Source: JACIYW01 sp014359745 (GTDB taxonomy: Bacteria > Pseudomonadota > Alphaproteobacteria > Rhodobacterales > Rhodobacteraceae). Taken from it: DNA of 12,418 bases. The stretch covers positions 1 through 12,418 of the forward strand of contig JBNPWE010000044.1 in the NCBI GenBank assembly GCA_050433985.1, in the 5' to 3' direction. The translations under genes were made by a program, and so were the position numbers. The notes below the pieces were generated by a model, which saw only the letters and a program-made list of their open reading frames with translations, had not been told where the DNA came from and did not search any database. This document shows, in pieces, positions 1 to 4,986 of the stretch; within the stretch, counting starts at the first letter, position 1; every line of letters begins with the position of its first letter.

Positions 1-161
1 GCGCGCCGGGCGAATGCGGCGACGCGGGCATTGGCCATGTCCATCTCGCTCGACAGGCGGCCAAATCCCCGCGCGCCAGCCGCACCCACGCCCTCCAGCT
101 CGGCGCGCACCTGGCGTCCGCCAACTGCGGCGAGGCGGACGCTAACGCGTTTTTCAGCCAT
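1..161 (-). CDS. Tail tape measure protein, N-terminus (partial)
   Basis: This is the first 53 codons of an open frame that runs off the window. It starts with ATG at 161, behind a purine-rich GGAAGGAAG ribosome site, and overlaps the stop of the frameshifted chaperone frame (154-156) by 8 nt. The protein begins MAEKRVSVRLAAVGG and continues with an alternating basic/hydrophobic stretch and an SSEMDMANARVAAFARR segment. This resembles the start of lambda-family tape-measure proteins, which open with a short beta-like region before long helices. Position is the main evidence: the gene directly after the G/GT chaperone in lambda-like tails encodes the tape measure, which sets tail length and is kept soluble by the chaperones. 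The body of the protein is not visible, so the family call rests on context and the N-terminal style. Confidence 0.8.
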   Translation of the reverse strand, partial: MAEKRVSVRLAAVGGRQVRAELEGVGAAGARGFGRLSSEMDMANARVAAFARR

Positions 162-477
162 CGCGGCTTCCTTCCATCTGTTCGTTGAGTTTGCGCACCA
201 TCACCGCCTCGATCTCGGGCAGCAGTTCGGCGGCGATCAGCGCGTCGATCCCAAGAGCCCGCGCCAGCGCCAGTGCTGCGCCCATGTCCCAGCCGAGCAC
301 CCCGCCGCGGATCACGCGGAGCTGCCCGCCGAGGCGGCCGACCAGGTCCCAGACCTGCCAGCCCTCGAAGCTGTGGGGTCGGTTCAGTCTTGCGGGGCAG
401 TCCTGGCACGAGACTTGGCACGCTTCGCAGTACCGGTCGCCCCCGCTGAAGTGCCATTCAGCAAGGGCGCGGAGACG
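154..477 (-). CDS. T-like -1 frame extension of the tail assembly chaperone (GT product by frameshift)
   Basis: This frame is entered by -1 frameshifting at the A AAA AAC site of the upstream chaperone gene. It stays open for 107 codons to TGA at 156-154, giving a predicted fusion of about 222 residues when joined to codons 1-115 of the G-like frame. The -1 frame is closed upstream by TGA at 532-534, and there is no ATG between that stop and the slippery site. The first in-frame ATG lies deep inside the domain (WDMGAAL). The extension opens with a cysteine cluster CX2CX3CX2C (YCEACQVSCQDCPA, residues about 131-144 of the fusion). It then has a domain with EGWQVWDLVGRLGGQLRV and ends LNEQMEGSRDG. 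Similar sequences are familiar as small orphan proteins before tape-measure genes in Rhodobacterales phages (from memory). In lambda, the T part of gpGT binds the tail tube while G binds the tape measure; the same role is inferred here. Independent initiation is possible but I see no good start. Confidence 0.82.
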   Translation of the reverse strand, partial: RLRALAEWHFSGGDRYCEACQVSCQDCPARLNRPHSFEGWQVWDLVGRLGGQLRVIRGGVLGWDMGAALALARALGIDALIAAELLPEIEAVMVRKLNEQMEGSRDG

Positions 478-821
478 TTTTTTTCCGCGTCCAGAATGAG
501 ACCCCGCGCCACATAGGAGGTCTGGAAGGCTTCAAAGACCGGCCAGATCTCCAGAAGCGCGTCGATGCCTTCAGGGCTGACCGGCACGGGATTGCCTGCG
601 TCATCGCCCACGCCCTCCCAGTCGAGCACGGCGCGGCGGGCCAGCGCCTTGGCGAAGGCGACGGCGCGTTCCTCGTCGGATGCTTCCTCGGGCACGGCCT
701 CCACGGCCGGGTCGCTGCGCGTCGCCACCATCAGCGCGGTGGTCAGCGGGCGGAGTTGCACCCGAACCCCGGGCGCCAGGTCATGCCAGCGGGGCGCGTT
801 CGTCAGGTCGAGCGTCAGCAT
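384..821 (-). CDS. Tail assembly chaperone, G-like (zero-frame product)
   Basis: This 145-residue protein is close in length to lambda gpG (140) and is encoded directly after the tail tube gene. Its ATG at 821 lies 2 nt beyond the tube stop (TGA 826-824), with GAGG-type sequence upstream. The N-terminal half (MLTLDLTNAPRWHDLAPGVR, then a QLRPLTTALMV helix) and the middle (IDALLEIWPVFEAFQTSYV, about 86-104) look like a compact folded domain. The last 30 residues after the slippery codons E113-K114-N115 (VSAPLLNG onward) are low in complexity and rich in Ala, Thr, Lys and Arg. That is expected if the functional alternative is the -1 extension. By analogy with lambda it would chaperone the tape measure during tail assembly in the cytoplasm. 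The family call rests on position, length and the frameshift signal more than on sequence similarity I could verify. Confidence 0.82.
   Translation of the reverse strand: MLTLDLTNAPRWHDLAPGVRVQLRPLTTALMVATRSDPAVEAVPEEASDEERAVAFAKALARRAVLDWEGVGDDAGNPVPVSPEGIDALLEIWPVFEAFQTSYVARGLILDAEKNVSAPLLNGTSAGATGTAKRAKSRARTAPQD
438..483 (-). promoter_or_regulatory. Programmed -1 ribosomal frameshift signal: slippery heptamer plus hairpin
   Basis: On the minus strand the zero-frame codons GAA AAA AAC (485-477) contain the canonical heptamer A AAA AAC (483-477). After a 7-nt spacer (476-470) a hairpin forms. The 5' arm is CGCCCUUGCUGAA (469-457), the loop is UGGCAC (456-451) and the 3' arm is UUCAGCGGGGGCG (450-438). 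All 13 positions pair, 11 as Watson-Crick and two as U-G wobbles in the middle. Heptamer, 5-9 nt spacer and stable stem is the standard architecture of -1 frameshift sites, and the site sits where lambda-like tails use frameshifting to make G and GT. Confidence 0.85.
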
Positions 822-823
822 CC

Positions 824-1765
824 TCAATACACCTCTATGTCGTTGATCAGGGTTGCGGTGCACATGCGGCCCACCACGTTGTCCCGGGCCGCCTGCCAGT
901 CGAAGGTCGCCTGCACCCCCTGCGGCCCGGAAATCTCGATGCGGGGTCGTGGCAGGTAGACGGCGTGAACTGTGAGGGTGAAGGCTTCGCCTGAGGGCAG
1001 GACGTAGGCGAACTCCATCTCGCAGGCCTCGCCGTTGATCGCCTGCGTCACCAGCGTCTGGTCGGCGAAGCGCACCTCGATCCGGCCCGTCAGAGCGGCG
1101 ATGGACGGGTCCGCGCCATCGATACGCCCGTCCGAGCGGATGGTCTCGATGCGGTCGAGGTTGTTGGCGTGAGCGATTTCGGCCGAGACGACATTGCCCA
1201 GCGCCGTGCCATTCCGGCTGATTGCGCCGTTGAAATGGCCAAACCGCTTCAGCTCCAGCGCGGCGGGCGTTCCGGCGCTGGTCGTCGTGCCGACCGTCTC
1301 GCCCTGCGCCACCAGCCGGGCGGTTGCGGTGAGCAGCCCAGAACGCTGCATCTGCCAGGTCAACTGGTCGAGCACGCAGCCGGAATACATCGCGAAGCGC
1401 GGCACCTCGGGCATGCCGGTCTCGATGGACATCGAGGGCAGTTCCCATGCGCCCGATCGGAACTCATGGGTGTAGGGTGCCGCCGCGCCGGTTGTAACCG
1501 GATCGCCAAACGCCGCCTTGAGCCAGAACCCGAAGCCCGCGGCATCGATCGGCACCACCACATCACCATCCGCCGTCACCGCATCCTTGACCGGGGCGAG
1601 GGGATCGCGGCCGTAGCCCAGCAGCTCGCTGTTCAGCAGCGGTTGTTCCGATCCGAGCGAGGTGCTGGCGAAGGGCATCCTGGTAAAGCCGCCAACCGGC
1701 GGGGTACCGTAAACTGTCTTAAAGCCGAGCGCCATCTGCGCCCGCGCGCCTTGCGCACGTGCCAT
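824..1765 (-). CDS. Major tail tube protein (gpV-like)
   Basis: This 313-residue protein is the tail tube subunit, hexamers of which stack around the tape measure to form the long flexible tail. ATG at 1765 is preceded by an AGGAG site about 6 nt upstream. The N-terminus (GARAQMALGFKTVYGTPP, followed by FTRMPFASTSLGSEQPLLNSE) is characteristic of the lambda/phi-type tail tube proteins of alphaproteobacterial phages. Further support comes from the FWLKAAFGDP segment near residues 79-88 and the beta-rich pattern through the rest (for example IEVRFADQTLV and GEACEMEFAYVLPSG). It is longer than lambda gpV (246), but I do not recognise a separate Ig-like C-terminal domain; the sequence ends INDIEVY. 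It follows the U-like gene and precedes the chaperone, as in lambda. Confidence 0.9.
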   Translation of the reverse strand: MARAQGARAQMALGFKTVYGTPPVGGFTRMPFASTSLGSEQPLLNSELLGYGRDPLAPVKDAVTADGDVVVPIDAAGFGFWLKAAFGDPVTTGAAAPYTHEFRSGAWELPSMSIETGMPEVPRFAMYSGCVLDQLTWQMQRSGLLTATARLVAQGETVGTTTSAGTPAALELKRFGHFNGAISRNGTALGNVVSAEIAHANNLDRIETIRSDGRIDGADPSIAALTGRIEVRFADQTLVTQAINGEACEMEFAYVLPSGEAFTLTVHAVYLPRPRIEISGPQGVQATFDWQAARDNVVGRMCTATLINDIEVY

Positions 1766-1789
1766 GGGGGTCTCCTGTTCTTGGGGGTG

Positions 1790-2212
1790 TCAGGCCAGAG
1801 GGCCCGTGGTGGTGTAGTGCAGGACGACGGTGATGATCGCCGCCTTCAGCGCCGCCGCGCCCTCGATGGGCAGATCGACCGACGCCGGGGCCTCGGGTTC
1901 GATCCAATCACAAAGACCGCCCAGCGTGCGGTCGGCTTCCAGCGCGGTGCCGATGCTGGCGATCAGGCTGCCGAAGGCGCTGGCCCGGCCGGTGCCTGCT
2001 TGAACCACGACCTCAAGCTCGGCCCGGTGCTGGTAATGGTAGCGCAAGGGCGACAGCGTCACCTCCGGCTCGCCCGGCTGGCCATCCCGCAGGATGATCA
2101 ACCCCGCCGTGGGGATCCGTTCGGGCAGCACCTCATCGCGCAGAACAAGGGCGGCAAGCGGCTGCAGTCGCGCATGCAGCGCGGTGAGGACGGTTTCAAA
2201 GGTGGTGGGCAT
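1790..2212 (-). CDS. Tail terminator protein, gpU-like
   Basis: This 140-residue protein compares with 131 for lambda gpU. It begins MPTTFETVLTALHARL and contains LRDEVLPERIP, LIILRDGQPGEPEVTLSP and YHYQHRAELEVVVQ. A C-terminal part follows with LGGLCDWIEPEAP and AALKAAIITVVLHYTT, a pattern known from minor tail proteins of Rhodobacterales lambda-like phages. The predicted role is to cap the end of the tail tube and form the joint to the head. The gene lies between the Z-like gene and the tail tube gene, as in lambda, but plus-strand cargo separates it from Z by about 1.8 kb. A second, truncated copy of its first 56 codons lies at about 3391-3555. A 5-bp palindrome covers the bases just upstream of the ATG. 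Confidence 0.82.
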   Translation of the reverse strand: MPTTFETVLTALHARLQPLAALVLRDEVLPERIPTAGLIILRDGQPGEPEVTLSPLRYHYQHRAELEVVVQAGTGRASAFGSLIASIGTALEADRTLGGLCDWIEPEAPASVDLPIEGAAALKAAIITVVLHYTTTGPLA

Positions 2213-2225
2213 AGGGTTCTACCCT
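2213..2225. promoter_or_regulatory. Small inverted repeat at the U-like gene start
   Basis: AGGGT TCT ACCCT is a perfect 5-bp inverted repeat with a 3-nt centre, directly abutting the ATG of the U-like gene (2212) and covering part of its ribosome-binding region. In the mRNA it could form a small hairpin that hides the ribosome site when U is not translated in coupling with an upstream gene. It could equally be a chance element in GC-rich DNA. Confidence 0.3.
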
Positions 2226-2346
2226 CATCAACATACAGCGGAATTCAGCCACGCGACATGTGCCGCGCTGGTCAAAGCCCTTCACGACAAACGTCCTGGG
2301 GCTGGAATGTCACGATCTGAAGCGTTACAGTTCGGCCTCCTTGATG

Positions 2347-2363
2347 TCACCGAATCTTGGTGA
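2347..2363. promoter_or_regulatory. Candidate operator-like dyad upstream of the transglutaminase gene
   Basis: TCACC (2347-2351) and GGTGA (2359-2363) form a 5-bp dyad with a 7-nt centre, about 90 bp before the transglutaminase start. A GATAAT hexamer resembling a -10 box follows at 2367-2372, but I see no well-spaced -35 box; TTGATG at 2341 is 20 nt away. The 2213-2450 gap must hold the promoter if this plus-strand gene is expressed on its own. The dyad is the only structured element I find in the middle of it. Confidence 0.25.
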
Positions 2364-2450
2364 TCAGATAATTCCTCTCGCTCCCAACGCTGAACCAGCC
2401 TCTTTGCGTCCCGTAGCCGCCCCTGTACCCCAGAGCAAAGGCTGCCCCCA

Positions 2451-3344
2451 ATGCACATCCGCTTCGGCTTCGAGATCGACATCGTCTGCAAGGCTCCGGT
2501 GCCCCTGCTCCTTGCCCTGTCGACCCACAGCACCATCCAGGGCCGCTTCATCGGCGAGGATTTCGTCAGGGTCCCCCCGGGCTGCGACTATCGTTGGTAC
2601 ACTGACATGTTCGGCAACCAGATCACCCGCTTGACCGCCCCCGCAGGTTCCACCCGGCTCTGGTCTGATTGCGTGATCGAGTTCGACGGTTGGCCCGACC
2701 GCCAGGCGCGCCACGCGCGCCAGCTTCCGGTCCCGGACCTGCCTGACGACGTCCTTCAGCACCTCGTTCCCAGCCGTTACTGCGACAGCGACAACCTGTC
2801 GGACCAGGCCTGGTCCCGTTTTGCCGGCCATGCCGAGGGTTGGGACCGCGTTCAGGCCATCACCGCCTTCGTGCACCAGCACATCACCTTCGGTTACCAG
2901 TTCGGGCGCGCCAACAAGATGGCGTCCGAAGTTTTTCGCGAGAAGACGGGCGTCTGCCGCGACTTCGCCCACCTCGCGATTTCGCTGTGCCGCGCCATGA
3001 ACATCCCGGCCCGCTACTGTAGCGGCTACCTTGGCGACATCGGCGTCCCCTACTCCGGGGCGGGCGATTTTTGCGCCTGGTTCGAGGTCTACCTCGATGG
3101 CGAGTGGTACACTTTCGACGCCCGCTACAACATGCCGCGCGCAGGCCGTATTCTGATGGTCCGCGGTTCTGACGCGGCCGACGTGGCGATGATCACCTCC
3201 TTCGGCGCCCATGATCTGACTTACTTTCGCGTCTGGACCGACCAACTCGCGGACGGCCTGTCAGACGGTGCCATCCTGGACATGCTTCAGACGCGCCCCT
3301 CGGGCGAGCCGCTGGTGTTTCCGTCATCGGCCAGGGCGGTTTGA
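2451..3344 (+). CDS. Transglutaminase-like cysteine protease/transferase family protein
   Basis: This 297-residue cytoplasmic-type protein has no signal peptide or membrane segment that I can see. The N-terminal part (MHIRFGFEID, VPPGCDYRWYTDMFGNQITRL) matches the beta domain that precedes the transglutaminase core in bacterial members. The core holds the nucleophile motif TGVCRDFAHLAISLCRAMNIP with C169, then GYLGDIGVPYS. Next comes FCAWFEVYLDGEWYTFDARYN (207-227), in which the usual catalytic Asp is D223. At the position where the superfamily normally has the catalytic His (H-A-W-x-E) this protein has C208. The C-terminus (GSDAADVAMITSFG) is also typical. The ATG follows a weak AAAGG site. 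The gene sits on the opposite strand to the tail genes, between the U-like gene and a truncated U copy, and looks like a host-derived gene carried by the phage. Its substrate cannot be told from sequence. Confidence 0.9.
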   Translation: MHIRFGFEIDIVCKAPVPLLLALSTHSTIQGRFIGEDFVRVPPGCDYRWYTDMFGNQITRLTAPAGSTRLWSDCVIEFDGWPDRQARHARQLPVPDLPDDVLQHLVPSRYCDSDNLSDQAWSRFAGHAEGWDRVQAITAFVHQHITFGYQFGRANKMASEVFREKTGVCRDFAHLAISLCRAMNIPARYCSGYLGDIGVPYSGAGDFCAWFEVYLDGEWYTFDARYNMPRAGRILMVRGSDAADVAMITSFGAHDLTYFRVWTDQLADGLSDGAILDMLQTRPSGEPLVFPSSARAV

Positions 3345-3390
3345 TCTTGGATGCGGAAAATAGCTGAGTTGAAGGTTGGCTCATCAATAG

Positions 3391-3555
3391 TGGCGACAGC
3401 GTCACCTCGGGCTCCCTCGGCTCGCCGTCGCGCAGGATGAGCAGTCCCTCGGCAGGGACACGCTCGGGCAGCACTTCGCCGCGCAAGGCTGTGGCGGGCA
3501 GCGCCGAGAGCCGCGCGCGCAGCGCGGTGAGGATGGTTTTGCGGTTGGTGGGCAT
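3391..3555 (-). pseudogene. Truncated 5' copy of the tail terminator (U-like) gene
   Basis: From ATG at 3555 the minus strand encodes MPTNRKTILTALRARL, then LRGEVLPERVP, LLILRDGEPREP and EVTLSPL. This matches the intact U-like protein at 1790-2212 at 39 of its first 56 residues, by my hand alignment. Similarity at both protein and DNA level stops abruptly after the SPL codons, near 3388-3391. From there the frame continues into unrelated sequence and then antisense through the end of the transglutaminase gene. The missing part would be the C-terminal 60% of the protein, so it is not expected to work. At about 70% identity it is not a fresh tandem duplicate. It fits a remnant of a resident U gene left when the cargo and the other U copy arrived by recombination with a related phage. 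Confidence 0.85.
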
Positions 3556-3636
3556 CGTCGGTGGCTTTGCATCCTCGCCCACGCTATCAAGGTGCAGGCT
3601 TTGTTACCGATCGTGCAGGTGGACTTGCGCTGGATC

Positions 3637-3652
3637 AACCATCTTCATGGTT
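3637..3652 (+). promoter_or_regulatory. Stem-loop in the leader of the HPF-like gene
   Basis: AACCAT CTTC ATGGTT is a perfect 6-bp inverted repeat with a 4-nt loop, 35 bp before the HPF-like ATG. It has no U-run after it, so it is not a standard terminator. It may be an operator or a leader RNA element. No convincing -35/-10 pair is visible in 3556-3687. Confidence 0.35.
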
Positions 3653-3687
3653 TCTCATGTTAGGTGATCACACACAGGAGAACCGAC

Positions 3688-4002
3688 ATGCAGTTTCAAC
3701 TGAATACCGATGCCAATATTGAGGGTGATGAGCGCTTGGCCGAATTGGCCGAAAACACTGTCACGTCGGCGCTGGGGCATCTGACCGAGCGTCTGTCGCG
3801 GGTGGAGGTGCATCTGGTCGATGTGAACGGCGCCAAGGGTGGCCCCGACGACATTCGCTGCACCGTCGAGGCACGTCCCGAGGGGATGCAGCCGCAGACG
3901 GTCACCCACAATGACGCCAATGTAGATGCAGCTCTGCGCGGCGCGGCGAAGAAGATTCGCTCCCTTCTGGACAGCGAATTCGGTAAGCTGGGACGGCACT
4001 GA
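3688..4002 (+). CDS. HPF/RaiA-family ribosome-associated protein (short form)
   Basis: This 104-residue protein starts MQFQLNTDANIEGDERLAE and contains LTERLSRVEVHLVDVNGAKGG, then DIRCTVEARPEG and VTHNDANVDAALRGAAKKI. This is the beta-alpha-beta-beta-beta-alpha pattern of the HPF/RaiA (S30AE) fold. Members bind the 30S decoding region and hold ribosomes inactive or protected under stress. There is no C-terminal dimerisation domain, so it resembles short stand-alone proteins. The ATG at 3688 is chosen because AGGAG lies 7 nt upstream (3676-3680); an in-frame GTG at 3664 would place that site inside the coding region. The gene is convergent with the Z-like tail gene (46 nt between stops) and divergent from the U remnant. 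A phage-carried ribosome factor could affect host translation, but the role here is inference. The family call is good; the ribosome-binding basic residues were not individually checked. Confidence 0.85.
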   Translation: MQFQLNTDANIEGDERLAELAENTVTSALGHLTERLSRVEVHLVDVNGAKGGPDDIRCTVEARPEGMQPQTVTHNDANVDAALRGAAKKIRSLLDSEFGKLGRH

Positions 4003-4048
4003 CGGACAGGAGATATGCGCTGAGCACCCTTCGTATCATCGGCGTTGA

Positions 4049-4678
4049 TCACAGCCGACCCTCCACCCAGCTCGCCACAATCAGCCCCGCCAGCCCATCC
4101 ACCGCTCGTTCCGCATCGCGCGCGAGATCCAGCCGCTTCGGCAGCTTGACCTGCGGCACCAGCAGGAAGATCGGCGCGGTGACCTTGCCGCGCCCGGTCT
4201 TCGAGCGTGATGCGACGGCCCGGCCCTTGGAATTGAGCCGCCCCTCGGCCACCAACAGGCTCGGCCCACGGCGACGATAGATGAAGCGCAGGCGCAGGCC
4301 GGTGCGGCGCTCCCATTCGCCCGGCGTGATCCGACCGCCGCGCAGGGATTTGCCTGCGGCAGGCAGCGGGATCGCCAGCCAGAACCCGTTCTTCGAGCGG
4401 ATCAGCGGGCCGGTGTCATGCGCGCCGATCATCACCGGGGCCTTGGACCAGACCAGCGCCGCCGCATTCAGGCTGTCGCCGGACTTTGGGAAGCTGGCGA
4501 GGCGGATCGAATTGGCGAGCCTTGTGCCCAGCCCCGCGCTGGTGATCTGCGTGCGCCAAGCGGATTTCAGGCCGGTCCCAGCCTCGCGCATTGCGGCAGT
4601 CACGGCGCGCTCCCCTGCCGTTACCTCGGCCGCCATCATCGCAACGATGTCGGGATCGATGGCGATTTTCAGTTTCAC
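4049..4678 (-). CDS. Z-like minor tail / head-tail completion protein (DUF6441 type)
   Basis: This 209-residue protein (lambda gpZ is 192) is in the Z position, directly after the FII-like gene. It starts with GTG at 4678 in a GTGA overlap with the FII stop (4675-4677). Recognisable blocks are MKLKIAIDPDIVAMMAAEV, AMREAGTGLKSAWR, GTRLANSIRLASFPK, GAHDTGPLIRSKNGFWLAIP, GEWERRTGLRLRFIYRRRGP and IFLLVPQVKLPKRLDLARD. This combination is familiar from Rhodobacterales prophages as a DUF6441 protein (recalled, not searched). In lambda gpZ acts at the end of tail assembly to make tails competent to join heads. I infer the same from position and size, since direct similarity to gpZ is not obvious. Downstream, where the U gene should follow within a few bases, the plus-strand HPF-like gene intervenes. 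Confidence 0.8.
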   Translation of the reverse strand: MKLKIAIDPDIVAMMAAEVTAGERAVTAAMREAGTGLKSAWRTQITSAGLGTRLANSIRLASFPKSGDSLNAAALVWSKAPVMIGAHDTGPLIRSKNGFWLAIPLPAAGKSLRGGRITPGEWERRTGLRLRFIYRRRGPSLLVAEGRLNSKGRAVASRSKTGRGKVTAPIFLLVPQVKLPKRLDLARDAERAVDGLAGLIVASWVEGRL

Positions 4679-4986
4679 GCGGGCCTCAGATCCACAGTCC
4701 AGACCAGCCGCTCGCGGTCGCGAACCGGCTCGCCCTGAATGAGGAAGGCGTCGCCGTCGATTTCCAATCGGTCGCCGGGACGCGGGGTCGGAACCTCTGC
4801 GACGCGCAGATCGATCCGGGTCGTTTCCGACCAGAGCCGCGCGTCGCCGAAGTCGGTGATGGCATCAGCCTGCCGGGAGACGACGCGCACCAGCATGGGC
4901 GCGCCGCCGTCGGAGGTGTAGATCGCCTCTCGCCCGATGTTCGAGTCGGCGAACAGCAAGTCGACGGCGGCGTCGAAGGCAGACAT
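4675..4986 (-). CDS. Head-tail joining protein, FII-like
   Basis: This small 103-residue protein (lambda gpFII is 117) lies between the major capsid gene and the Z-like gene. ATG at 4986 overlaps the capsid stop by one base (TGATG), a translational coupling arrangement. The sequence runs MSAFDAAVDLLFADSNIG, then EAIYTSDGGAPMLVRVV, TRIDLRVAEVPTPRPGD, LEIDGDAFLIQGEP and VWTVDLRP. It is a compact beta-rich protein in the style of the Phage_attach family, which binds at the head connector and forms the surface to which the tail attaches. An FI homologue that should stand between E and FII in lambda is absent. The family call is moderate on sequence and strengthened by gene order. Confidence 0.78.
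   Translation of the reverse strand: MSAFDAAVDLLFADSNIGREAIYTSDGGAPMLVRVVSRQADAITDFGDARLWSETTRIDLRVAEVPTPRPGDRLEIDGDAFLIQGEPVRDRERLVWTVDLRPA

Noticed and set aside
1169..2320. 383-codon plus-strand frame across the tail tube and U-like genes
   Set aside because: It is rich in Arg, Gln and Gly without domain features and crosses two well-supported minus-strand genes and their gap.
2364..3245. Long minus-strand frame antisense to the transglutaminase gene
   Set aside because: It has the Ala/Gly/Val/Asp-rich composition of a shadow frame and no family features; the plus strand carries a clear transglutaminase core.
4008..4048. Ribosome-site-like AGGAG with ATG CGC TGA directly after the HPF-like gene, possibly the start of a lost second cargo gene
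   Set aside because: Only a two-codon frame results, and neither a shifted start nor the following sequence shows a recognisable protein before the Z-like gene end.
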